Shown: in pieces, positions 36,918 to 44,549 of the stretch
Position numbering within the stretch: the stretch's first letter is position 1
Layout of the letters: each line of letters starts with the position of its first letter
Assembly: GCA_965217685.1 (NCBI GenBank)
Contig: CBDCIZ010000003.1
Span: forward strand, 1,550,001 to 1,614,000
Length of the DNA: 64,000 nucleotides
Direction: 5' to 3'
Source: Aurantimonas sp965217685
GTDB taxonomy: Bacteria > Pseudomonadota > Alphaproteobacteria > Rhizobiales > Rhizobiaceae
Program-made: the position numbers and the translations under genes
The notes under the pieces: model-generated
Seen by the model: only the letters and a program-made list of their open reading frames with translations
Told to the model about the DNA's origin: nothing
The model's database searches: none

Positions 36918-38495
36918 TCAACGCTTGTGTGGCGAATCCTCGATGAGGGCGTGCCATTGATGGCCGTCTCGGGCGATCAGCGCGTCGGCGCCGTGCGGGC
37001 CGAGGCTGCCTGGGGCGTAAGGCTCGGGCGCACCATCGTTCGCCCAGGCGTCGAGGAAAGGCTGCACGCCCGCCCAGCCTGCTTCGATCATGTCGGCCCG
37101 CTGGAACAGCGTCTGGTCGCCGATGAAGAGGTCGTAAAGCAATGATTCGTAGCCGGTCATGGCGGCGATGTTGAAGCTGTCGGCATAGTGGAACTTGAGC
37201 GACACCGGTACGGTGGTGATGACGAGACCCGGCCGCTTGATCAGAACGTCCATGTCGATGCCCTCGTTTGGCTGGATCTGGATGACCAGCCGGTTGGGCG
37301 GCAACTGGTCCTTGTCGACGCCCGGAAACTGGGCGAAAGGAACCGGCTTGAAGGTGACGATGATCTCGGTGTCGCGCACCGCCATCGTCTTGCCGGTGCG
37401 CAGATAGAAGGGCACGCCCGCCCAACGCCAGGTGTCGACCATGAGTTTCAGCGCGACGTAGGTTTCCGTCCGGCTGTCCGCCGCGACGCCGTCGACGTCG
37501 GTGTAGGCGGCGAGCTCCTTGCCGTCGACGGACCCGGCCATATAGGCGCCCCGCACCCCGTTGGCGGCTGCATCCTCTGGCCCGTAGCGGCGGATCGCCT
37601 TCAGGACCTTGGCCTTCTCGTCGCGGATCGCTTCCGGGTCCAGGCTGTTGGGCGGCTCCATCGCGACCATGGCGAGGAGTTGGAAGAGATGGTTCGGCAC
37701 CATGTCGCGCAGCGCGCCGGTCGCGTCGTAGAAGCCGCCGCGCATGCCGACGTCGACGGTCTCGGCGGCGGTGATCTGCATGTGGTCGATGGCGTCGGAT
37801 GTCCAGAGCCGCGAGATCATCGTGTTGGCGAAGCGCGCCGTCATGATGTTCTGGACAGTTTCCTTGCCGAGGAAATGGTCGATCCGGTAGACCTGATTTT
37901 CCTGAACGCAGGCGAGGATCCGGGCATTCAGGGCCTTGGCCGACGGCATGTCGTGGCCGAAGGGCTTTTCGATGGCGATGCGCCGGAAGGCGCCCTCCGC
38001 CTCCTGCATCAGCCCGGTCCTGGCAAGCTGCTCGACGATCGGGCCGAAGAAGCGCGGCGGCACGGCAAGGTAGAAGGTGGCGTTGCCGGTGGTCGAGGCG
38101 GCGATCTTCGCCTTCAGTGCGGTGTAGACGTCGTCCTTGGTAAAATCCCCGCTGACATAGGATAAATTCTGGCGGAGCGCCTGCCAGGCGGCACCCTTTT
38201 CGATCGCGCCTTCGCCGCCCTGTTCGGAATGGAAATCGTCATGGGCCTTGCGCAGGGTCGCGTCGTCGCCGGGCGCGATGTCGACGCCGACGATCGACAG
38301 GCCGTCGTCGATGAGGTCGAGCCGGCGCATGTTGATCAGCGACGGCATCAAAAGCCGCTTGGCGAGGTCGCCCATGCCGCCGAAGATGACCAGCATTCCG
38401 GCCGGGGCCGGCGGCACATGCGGCTGTCCGTCGGTGCTTTTGTTCTCTGGAGTATCACCCAGAGCCTGAGCGCCGGTCTTTGAATCGATCGTCAT
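36918..38495 (-). CDS. zwf: Glucose-6-phosphate 1-dehydrogenase
   Basis: Oxidises glucose 6-phosphate to 6-phosphogluconolactone with NADP+, entering the pentose-phosphate or Entner-Doudoroff route. The protein is 525 residues, slightly longer than the usual ~490 because of a 30-residue polar N-terminus. The dinucleotide loop reads VIFGGMGDLAKRLLMPSL, against the usual FGASGDL. The active-site signature is YRIDHFLGKETVQN (usually DHYLGKE), with IEKPFGHD before it. ATG 38495 is preceded by GAGGGCATCTCC. No pgl or edd gene is adjacent, and the motif changes suggest a divergent Zwf lineage, perhaps not the only copy in the genome. Confidence 0.9.
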   Translation of the reverse strand: MTIDSKTGAQALGDTPENKSTDGQPHVPPAPAGMLVIFGGMGDLAKRLLMPSLINMRRLDLIDDGLSIVGVDIAPGDDATLRKAHDDFHSEQGGEGAIEKGAAWQALRQNLSYVSGDFTKDDVYTALKAKIAASTTGNATFYLAVPPRFFGPIVEQLARTGLMQEAEGAFRRIAIEKPFGHDMPSAKALNARILACVQENQVYRIDHFLGKETVQNIMTARFANTMISRLWTSDAIDHMQITAAETVDVGMRGGFYDATGALRDMVPNHLFQLLAMVAMEPPNSLDPEAIRDEKAKVLKAIRRYGPEDAAANGVRGAYMAGSVDGKELAAYTDVDGVAADSRTETYVALKLMVDTWRWAGVPFYLRTGKTMAVRDTEIIVTFKPVPFAQFPGVDKDQLPPNRLVIQIQPNEGIDMDVLIKRPGLVITTVPVSLKFHYADSFNIAAMTGYESLLYDLFIGDQTLFQRADMIEAGWAGVQPFLDAWANDGAPEPYAPGSLGPHGADALIARDGHQWHALIEDSPHKR

Positions 38496-38619
38496 GGAGA
38501 TGCCCTCTGCATTCGTCGTCGGACGACCGTTTGGGGCCGGTCCGTTGACGCAACATCTATCCGCGATTGCCGTGGTTTCCATGGAAGCCGGCCCGATGGC
38601 GATGGATCGGGAAGCCGTT

Positions 38620-38681
38620 GGGCCGCAACCGCGGACCCGAAAACGTAAAGTGGGCCGCACCGCGGGCCCGAAAACGCAAAG
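38620..38681. repeat. Tandem ~31-bp repeat upstream of zwf
   Basis: Copy 1 (38620-38650) and copy 2 (38652-38681) share GGGCCGCA-CCGCGG-CCCGAAAACG-AAAG with three differences. They lie 125-185 bases upstream of zwf. On the zwf strand each copy reads CTTT(A/G)CGTTTTCGGG. They could bind a regulator twice. Confidence 0.7.
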
Positions 38682-39006
38682 AAAGCCGCCGCGGCCTGGA
38701 GGGGGATACACCGCGACGACTCTCTCGCTTTCCAGCGAACGGCGGTCCCGAAGAGGGGGATTGGGACCTGTGCCGTTCTGACATTCGGCGCATAAGCGGG
38801 GGACTTGCTTCTGGCCGAACACGACGCGTCAGGCGCGCCGTTGAAATGAAAATGCGGCCGCACGCGCGCGAAATCAAGGCGCACGTCGAGAGAAAGCGTC
38901 ACAGTCCCGTGAAAGGGACCTTAATTCGGCGTAAGAAACGCGATGCGGCGACGGATGGCAAGAGGGTTAAGCATTTTTTCGACGATTTTCATACCGCATC
39001 GTTTCA

Positions 39007-39048
39007 GGGTAAGCCTGCCGCAGCCGGTCGGCGGCGGCAGGCTTACCC
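39007..39048. repeat. 14-bp inverted repeat upstream of polA
   Basis: GGGTAAGCCTGCCG (39007-39020) and its exact complement (39035-39048) around a 14-base loop, about 150 bases before the polA start. No T-tract follows, so it is not a standard terminator. Confidence 0.6.
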
Positions 39049-39114
39049 GTGGCCATCGCATTCGAAACCTTGCCGTTTGCCGGCCGGGCTGACGCCGGGT
39101 GGTGGTTGCCCCTC

Positions 39115-39160
39115 GAACGCCTTGCCCTCCCTGAACGCTTTGCCCCCGAACGCCTTGCCC
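39115..39160. repeat. Three copies of GAACGCYTTGCCC upstream of polA
   Basis: Copies start at 39115, 39133 and 39148. Spacings of 18 and 15 bases are multiples of three, so in the polA frame they would encode repeated ERLAL/ERFA/ERLAR, but this lies before the conserved PolA start. Similar units occur at 11662 and singly at 54867. Confidence 0.6.
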
Positions 39161-39198
39161 GATGGACAGGCGCGCGGGCCCGCGATACGACCCGTTGC

Positions 39199-42135
39199 AT
39201 GAAAAAGGGCGACCACCTCTTCCTCGTCGACGGCTCGGCTTACATCTTTCGCGCCTATCACGCGCTGCCGCCGCTGACGCGCAAATCCGACGGCCTGCCG
39301 GTTGGCGCCGTCTCGGGCTTCTGCAACATGCTGTGGAAGCTCGTTGAGGAATCGCGCGACACCGCGCTGAACACGGCGCCCACCCATTTCGCGGTGATCT
39401 TCGACCATTCCTCCAAGACGTTCCGCAACGAGCTCTACGCCGACTACAAGGCCAATCGCGAGGCGCCGCCTGAGGATCTGGTGCCGCAATTCTCGCTGAT
39501 CCGCGATGCCGTTCGGGCTTTCGACCTGCCCTGCATCGAAAAGCAGGGCTACGAGGCCGACGATCTGATCGCGACCTATACGCGGCTCGCGGTCGAGGCC
39601 GGGGGCGACGTGACGATCGTGTCGTCGGACAAGGATCTGATGCAGCTCGTCGGGCCGGGCGTCATCCTCTACGACCAGATGAAGGACAAGCGCCTCGGCC
39701 CCGACGAGGTGAAGGAGAAGTTCGGCGTCTTGCCCGAAAAGATGATCGATCTCCAGGCGCTGTGCGGCGACACCTCCGACAATGTGCCGGGTGTTCCGGG
39801 CATCGGCCCGAAGACCGCGTCGCAACTCCTTGAAGAATATGGCGACCTCGAAACGCTGCTGACACGCGCCTCCGAGATCAAGCAGAACAAGCGCCGCGAG
39901 AATCTGATCGAGTTCGCCGAACAGGCGCGGCTTTCCAAGACGCTGGTGACTCTCGACGCCGAGACGCCGCTCGGCGACGGCGAAGGCCTCGACGATCTCT
40001 TCATCCACGAGCCCGACGGCGAAAAGCTCGTTGCCTTCCTGAAGGCGATGGAGTTCACGACGCTCACCCGCCGCGTCGCGGCGGCGCTCGACACGGACGC
40101 CTCCACCGTCGAGCGGGCCGACGTCGCCGTCGAAACGGTCGCCCACGGTCCCGATCTCGATCCGGCTGCGAAGCCGTCGAACACAGGCAAGGCGAAAGCC
40201 GCCGACGGCGCGCTGACGCCCCAGGCGCTCGCCGCCCATCGCCGTGATGCGGTCTCGGCGATCCCCGTCGACCGCGCGGCCTATGTGACGATCCGCGACG
40301 CCGAGACGCTGCAGGCCTGGATGGAAGAGGCGCGGGGCACCGGCATCCTCGCCTTCGACACCGAGACGAGCAGCCTTTCGGCGATGAAGGGCGAACTCGT
40401 CGGCGTGTCTTTCGCGACCAGGATCGGCCGCGCCGCCTATGTGCCGCTTGCCCATGTTTCGCCGAATGGCGACGCCGACCTGTTGAGCGACACGTCGGTC
40501 GAGGACGAGATCGGGCCGCAGGTGCCGACGGACGAGGCGCTTTCGATCCTGAAGCCCGTCCTCGAAGACGACAGCGTCCTGAAGATCGGCCAGAATTTCA
40601 AATACGATCTTCTCGTCATGATGCGCCGGGGCATCGCCGTTTCGCCCTTCGACGACACCATGCTGATCTCCTACGCGCTCGATGCCTCGTCGTCGCTCGA
40701 GGGCCACGGCATGGACGAATTGTCGGAGCGCTTCCTCGGCCACAAGCCGATCTCGTTCAAGGAGCTTTGCGGCTCGGGCCGCACGCTGAAACCGATCGCC
40801 GCCTGCCCGATCGACAAGGTCACCGAATACGCCGCCGAGGATGCGGACGTGACCCTGCGCCTGTGGAGCGTGTTGAAGCCGCGGCTTGCGGCCGAAGGGC
40901 TTTCCACCGTCTACGAGCGGCTGGAACGGCCGCTGGCGCCGGTGCTCGCCCGCATGGAGGAGCGCGGCATCGCCGTCGACCGGCAGATCCTGTCGCGGCT
41001 TTCGGGCCAGTTCAGCCAGAAGCAGGCAGGCCTCGAGGCCGAGATCGCGGAGATGGCCGGCGAGACGTTCAATCCGGGCTCTCCGAAGCAGCTCGGCGAG
41101 ATCCTGTTCGGCAAGCTCGGCCTGCCCGGCGGCAAGAAGACCAAGGGCGGCCAATGGTCGACGGACGCGAAGGTCCTGGAGGATCTCGCGGCGGAGGGCC
41201 ACGACCTGCCGCGCCGCATCGTCGACTGGCGCCAGTTGACCAAGCTGAAGGGCACCTACACCGACGCCCTGCCGGCGCACATGGACGGCGAGGGGCGAAT
41301 CCACACCTCCTTTTCCATGGCCTCGACGACCACCGGCCGGCTCTCCTCCAACGAGCCGAACCTGCAGAACATCCCCGTGCGCACCAAGGAGGGCCGGGCG
41401 ATCCGCACCGCTTTCGTCGCGCCGAAGGGCAAGCGCCTGGTCTCGGCCGACTACAGCCAGATCGAGCTCAGAATCCTCGCCCACATCGCCGATATCCCGC
41501 AGCTCAAGGCGGCTTTCCAGGCGGGCATGGACATCCACGCGATGACGGCCTCGGAGATGTTCGGAACACCGGTCGAGGGCATGGACCCGATGATCCGCCG
41601 GCAGGCCAAGGCGATCAATTTCGGCATCATCTACGGCATCTCGGCCTTCGGCCTCGCCAACCAGTTGTCGATTCCGCGCGAAGCGGCGGGCGCCTACATC
41701 AGGACCTATTTCGAGCGCTTCCCCGGCATCCGCGACTACATGGACGAGACCAAGGCCTTCGCGAAACGGCACGGCTATGTCGAGACGCTGTTCGGCCGGC
41801 GGGCGCATTATCCCGACATCAAGTCGCCCAACGCTTCGGTGCGCGCCTTCAACGAGCGCGCGGCGATCAATGCGCCGATCCAGGGCACGGCCGCCGACAT
41901 CATCCGACGGGCGATGATCCGCATGGAGGCGGCGCTTGCCGCGGAACGGCTGTCGGCGAGGATGCTGCTGCAGGTCCATGACGAGCTGATCTTCGAAGTC
42001 GAGGAAGACGAGGTCGAGGCGACGCTGCCGGTGGTGAAGGCGGTGATGGAAGGGGCCGCGCTGCCCGTGGTCGAACTGTCGGTGCCGATCGAGGTCGACG
42101 CCAAGGCCGCGGGCAATTGGGACGAGGCCCACTGA
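39199..42135 (+). CDS. polA: DNA polymerase I
   Basis: Gap-filling and Okazaki-fragment polymerase of 978 residues with all three domains. The 5' nuclease (1-~290) has HLFLVDGSAYIFRAYHALPP and an acidic GYEADDLIATYT. The 3'-5' proofreading domain (~365-560) is intact, with ILAFDTETSSLS supplying the catalytic Asp/Glu and YAAEDADVTLRLW the last acidic residue. The polymerase domain (~600-978) has STTTGRLSSNEPNLQNIP, motif A VSADYSQIELRILAHI, motif B RRQAKAINFGIIYG and motif C LLQVHDELIFEV. The ATG at 39199 gives the family N-terminus MKKGDHLF; an open frame continues 50 codons upstream through a repeat and is rejected. Confidence 0.97.
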   Translation: MKKGDHLFLVDGSAYIFRAYHALPPLTRKSDGLPVGAVSGFCNMLWKLVEESRDTALNTAPTHFAVIFDHSSKTFRNELYADYKANREAPPEDLVPQFSLIRDAVRAFDLPCIEKQGYEADDLIATYTRLAVEAGGDVTIVSSDKDLMQLVGPGVILYDQMKDKRLGPDEVKEKFGVLPEKMIDLQALCGDTSDNVPGVPGIGPKTASQLLEEYGDLETLLTRASEIKQNKRRENLIEFAEQARLSKTLVTLDAETPLGDGEGLDDLFIHEPDGEKLVAFLKAMEFTTLTRRVAAALDTDASTVERADVAVETVAHGPDLDPAAKPSNTGKAKAADGALTPQALAAHRRDAVSAIPVDRAAYVTIRDAETLQAWMEEARGTGILAFDTETSSLSAMKGELVGVSFATRIGRAAYVPLAHVSPNGDADLLSDTSVEDEIGPQVPTDEALSILKPVLEDDSVLKIGQNFKYDLLVMMRRGIAVSPFDDTMLISYALDASSSLEGHGMDELSERFLGHKPISFKELCGSGRTLKPIAACPIDKVTEYAAEDADVTLRLWSVLKPRLAAEGLSTVYERLERPLAPVLARMEERGIAVDRQILSRLSGQFSQKQAGLEAEIAEMAGETFNPGSPKQLGEILFGKLGLPGGKKTKGGQWSTDAKVLEDLAAEGHDLPRRIVDWRQLTKLKGTYTDALPAHMDGEGRIHTSFSMASTTTGRLSSNEPNLQNIPVRTKEGRAIRTAFVAPKGKRLVSADYSQIELRILAHIADIPQLKAAFQAGMDIHAMTASEMFGTPVEGMDPMIRRQAKAINFGIIYGISAFGLANQLSIPREAAGAYIRTYFERFPGIRDYMDETKAFAKRHGYVETLFGRRAHYPDIKSPNASVRAFNERAAINAPIQGTAADIIRRAMIRMEAALAAERLSARMLLQVHDELIFEVEEDEVEATLPVVKAVMEGAALPVVELSVPIEVDAKAAGNWDEAH

Positions 42136-42394
42136 TCGACGCCGCTTTTGTGACGCGGGCTGGGCGGTCTGCTCATGCCGGGCTCGGCAGGATGGCGGAG
42201 AGGCGCCGCGGAACGGAACGACGCGCCGTCCGATTGCACGGGCATCAGGAGCTTAAACCATCATATTGCAAAGGCGCACACGTGAGCTATATTGCGCGCT
42301 GTAAACGACTGATCGGGCTGACACTTTGGTGGCAGTTTCTGTCGCGAGAGGGTGGATGGGACGTCAGGAAAGCCAACCGCTTGGAACCACAGTC
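42136..42394. other. Intergenic region, polA to pyrF leader
   Basis: No gene recognised. A good sigma-70 promoter lies at 42266-42293. Confidence 0.5.
42266..42293 (+). promoter_or_regulatory. Sigma-70 promoter for the pyrF operon
   Basis: TTGCAA (42266-42271), a 16-base spacer and TATATT (42288-42293), in a locally AT-richer stretch. It would start transcription near 42300, about 95 bases before the small ORF and 240 before pyrF. Confidence 0.55.
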
Positions 42395-42544
42395 ATGCCC
42401 GACGGCGTGAGCGTGGCGGCGCTTGCCAAGGCTCCTCTTGCGCGGGTTCTGTCGAACCCGCATCTCGACGACAGCCCCATCGTCAACTCCCGGACCGTCG
42501 GGACGACCGTGACCGTCGACATTCCTTCGGAGGGTGAGCCGTGA
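42395..42544 (+). CDS. Small ORF coupled to pyrF (49 aa)
   Basis: A 49-codon reading frame from ATG 42395 whose TGA overlaps the GTG start of pyrF (GTGA). Third-position bases are mostly G or C, like the real genes around it, which argues that it may be translated. The peptide is MPDGVSVAALAKAPLARV at the start and ends DIPSEGEP. I recognise no family. It could be a leader peptide that couples ribosome flow into pyrF, whose own start has GGAGG eight bases upstream inside this ORF. The ORF itself has only a weak GGAA site. Confidence 0.35.
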   Translation: MPDGVSVAALAKAPLARVLSNPHLDDSPIVNSRTVGTTVTVDIPSEGEP

Positions 42545-43320
42545 GCCGTGCCGGCAAGGCAGTACCGTCGGCTTTCGCCGACGCGGACGGTGAGGTTCGG
42601 TCGACTGCGACGATGGTCTCGGCCCGTGTCGCAGCGCGCGAACGCCTGATCGTCGGGCTCGACGTGCCGACCCTTGCCGAGGCAGAGAAGGTCGTCGACC
42701 GGCTCGGCGACGACGTCCTTTGGTACAAGATCGGCTATCAGCTGGTTTATGCGGGCGGCCTGCCCTTCGCCCGAGAGCTGGCGGCGTCCGGCAAGAAGAT
42801 CTTCCTGGACCTCAAGCTCCACGACATCGCCAACACCGTCGCCAGGGGGACCGAGAGCGTTCTGAAGCTCGGCGCCGCGATGCTGACCGTCCACGCCTAT
42901 CTTGATGTGATGAGCGCGGCGGTCGATGCGGCGAAGGGCTCCGATCTGACGCTGCTCGGCGTCACCGTGCTGACCTCGCTCGACGACGCCGACCTCAAGG
43001 CCTCCGGCTTTGCCCATCCGGTCGGCGACCTCGTGGCGCTCAGAGCCGCCCAGGCCCGCGATATCGGCATGGGTGGCATCGTCTCCGCGGCGACCGAAGC
43101 GGCTGCGATGCGGGCGCTTCTCGGCCCGGGCATGGCGATCGTGACCCCCGGCATCCGGCCGGCCGGCGCCGCCGTCGGCGATCAGAAAAGGGTGATGACG
43201 CCCGCCGAGGCGCTTGCTGCCGGCGCCTCGCATCTGGTCGTCGCGCGGCCGATCGTGGCGGTCGACGATCCGCGCGCCGCGGCGATCGCGATTCTCGACG
43301 AGATGGCCGCAACGGCCTGA
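42541..43320 (+). CDS. pyrF: Orotidine 5'-phosphate decarboxylase
   Basis: Catalyses the last step of UMP synthesis. The protein is 259 residues from GTG 42541, slightly longer than usual because of about 30 unconserved N-terminal residues; an internal ATG at codon 25 would give a 235-residue protein of normal size. The core begins RLIVGLDVPTLAEAEKVV. The catalytic Asp/Lys/Asp array is in IFLDLKLHDIANTV. The later LLGVTVLTSLDDADL and IVTPGIRPAGAAVGDQKRV and the SHLVVARPI phosphate-binding segments are present. It is followed by a DUF1330 gene, an arrangement common in rhizobia. Confidence 0.95.
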   Translation: MSRAGKAVPSAFADADGEVRSTATMVSARVAARERLIVGLDVPTLAEAEKVVDRLGDDVLWYKIGYQLVYAGGLPFARELAASGKKIFLDLKLHDIANTVARGTESVLKLGAAMLTVHAYLDVMSAAVDAAKGSDLTLLGVTVLTSLDDADLKASGFAHPVGDLVALRAAQARDIGMGGIVSAATEAAAMRALLGPGMAIVTPGIRPAGAAVGDQKRVMTPAEALAAGASHLVVARPIVAVDDPRAAAIAILDEMAATA

Positions 43321-43400
43321 CCGGTGCGCATCGGTCCGTCGGTCGGATGCGCCACCAAAGGGCCGGTTCAACGGCCTCACCGAACATGGGGGTACGCAAT

Positions 43401-43694
43401 ATGGCCAAGGGCTATTGGATCGCCCGCGTCGACGTGCGCGATCCGGAAGGCTACAAAGCCTACGTCGAGACCGCGACGCCGGCCTTTCGCGAATACGGGG
43501 CGAAATTCCTTGCCCGTGGCGGGCCCTATGAGGAGCTCGAGGGCACGGCGCGCGGCCGCAACGTCGTCATCGAATTCGACAGCGTCGAGACGGCGCGGGC
43601 CTGCTACGACAGCGCGCAGTACCAGAAGGCCAAGGCGATCCGCGATCGCTACGCCACCGCCGACATGCTGATCGTCGAAGGGTATGACGGCTGA
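43401..43694 (+). CDS. DUF1330 domain protein
   Basis: Small protein of 97 residues of the DUF1330 (NIPSNAP-like, dimeric alpha-beta barrel) family. It starts MAKGYWIARVDVRDPEGYKAY and shows the family-typical FLARGGPYEELEG, VVIEFDSVETARACYDS and ending ADMLIVEGYDG. ATG 43401 has GGGGG nine bases upstream. It follows pyrF by 80 bases on the same strand, so they probably share a transcript. The biochemical function of the family is unknown. Confidence 0.85.
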   Translation: MAKGYWIARVDVRDPEGYKAYVETATPAFREYGAKFLARGGPYEELEGTARGRNVVIEFDSVETARACYDSAQYQKAKAIRDRYATADMLIVEGYDG

Positions 43695-43723
43695 CGGCGC
43701 GGCCGGACAAACCGGATTCGTCG

Positions 43724-44473
43724 GTGTCGAAGCCCGGTCGAAAAGCGTTCAAGGGCATGGCGCCGCAGGGCTATCGCATCCGCATGATGGAGCCCGGTGA
43801 AGCGCCGCGTCTCCTGAACATCGCGCGCGCCGGGGATGCGTTGCTGGTCGCCGCAGGGCGCACCAAGCTGGCGAATGCTCAACCGCCCGAGCTTCACGGC
43901 TTCGTGCGCTTTCTCGTCGCCCACGAGATCTTCGTTGCCGTCGAGAAGGCCTCCGGTGAGCCGGTGGGCTACGCTGCCGCCCGCGACGTCGTCGAGCTTT
44001 ATTGGCTGAGCGCGCTGGCGGTCGATCCGAAGCATGGCCGCCAGGGCATCGGCGCCGCGCTGCTGCATGCTGTGACGCAAAGGGCACGCTGGTTCTTCCA
44101 CCGCGCGCTTGGCCTTACGACCTATGCCGACATTGCGTTCAACCGGCCCTTCTACGAGCATCACGGTTTCATGACGGTTCCGCGCAAGGATCTGCATGCG
44201 CGCGCTTGGCCTTACGACCTATGCCGACATTGCGTTCAACCGGCCCTTCTACGAGCATCACGGTTTCATGACGGTTCCGCGCAAGGATCTGCATGGCATG
44301 CTGGAGGAGCGCCTCTCGCAGGAGACACCGCCCGGCGCTGCGGTGGAGGATCGCACGGTCATGGTGAAATGGCTCTGAACGAGTTCAGCCCGCGCCGCAT
44401 CGAAGCCCCACCCGGTGGTCGGCCGACCGGTTTGACGCTGCGGAATTTCGGCAGAGTCGGGCAGGCCGATTGA
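43724..44473 (+). CDS. GNAT N-acetyltransferase, C-terminus frameshifted by a 97-bp duplication
   Basis: GNAT-family acetyltransferase. The fold is visible through IFVAVEKASGEPVGYAAARD, LYWLSALAVDPKHGRQGIGAALL (acetyl-CoA loop) and FNRPFYEHHGFMTVPRKDLH. At that point the DNA of 44102-44198 is repeated exactly at 44199-44295. Since 97 is not a multiple of three, the frame shifts and the protein runs on as about 100 unrelated residues to 44473 (249 aa). Removing one copy restores an uninterrupted 185-residue protein ending VMVKWL at 44378. The current product lacks the native last ~27 residues, so activity is doubtful. GTG 43724 is the nominal start; ATG 43757 is a good alternative. The substrate is unknown. 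Confidence 0.8.
   Translation: MSKPGRKAFKGMAPQGYRIRMMEPGEAPRLLNIARAGDALLVAAGRTKLANAQPPELHGFVRFLVAHEIFVAVEKASGEPVGYAAARDVVELYWLSALAVDPKHGRQGIGAALLHAVTQRARWFFHRALGLTTYADIAFNRPFYEHHGFMTVPRKDLHARAWPYDLCRHCVQPALLRASRFHDGSAQGSAWHAGGAPLAGDTARRCGGGSHGHGEMALNEFSPRRIEAPPGGRPTGLTLRNFGRVGQAD
44102..44295. repeat. Perfect 97-bp tandem duplication inside the GNAT gene
   Basis: 44102-44198 and 44199-44295 are identical base for base by my reading (starting CGCGCGCTTGGCCTTACGAC and ending GATCTGCATG). The junction is the repeated CGCGCG. The adjacent, exact copies point to a recent event or an assembly artefact. Confidence 0.9.
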
Positions 44474-44549
44474 AAATTCGACCTGAACGTCCTATTTGTG
44501 CAATGCAGCATTTGAAGTCGCCAGGGTCCGAAACGCAAAGCAGAGGTTG

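Larger units (their letters stand above)
38496..39198. other. Divergent intergenic region, zwf / polA
   Basis: No gene recognised in 703 bases. Reading frames here give only low-complexity, unconserved peptides. It contains a 30-bp tandem repeat at 38620-38681, an inverted repeat at 39007-39048 and a triple short repeat at 39115-39160. Confidence 0.6.

Noticed and set aside
39043..42132. Very long open frame on the minus strand opposite polA, and similar ones opposite glcB, dnaK, PBP1A, phaZ and trpB-accD.
   Set aside because: High GC3 produces stop-free antisense frames. The opposite strand encodes recognisable proteins in every case, and the antisense peptides are Arg/Asp/His/Val-rich low-complexity sequence.
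42317..42410. An open frame starting upstream of 42395 as the start of the small pyrF leader ORF.
   Set aside because: The upstream ATG gives sequence without ribosome site and with poor codon bias; only the last 49 codons look coding.
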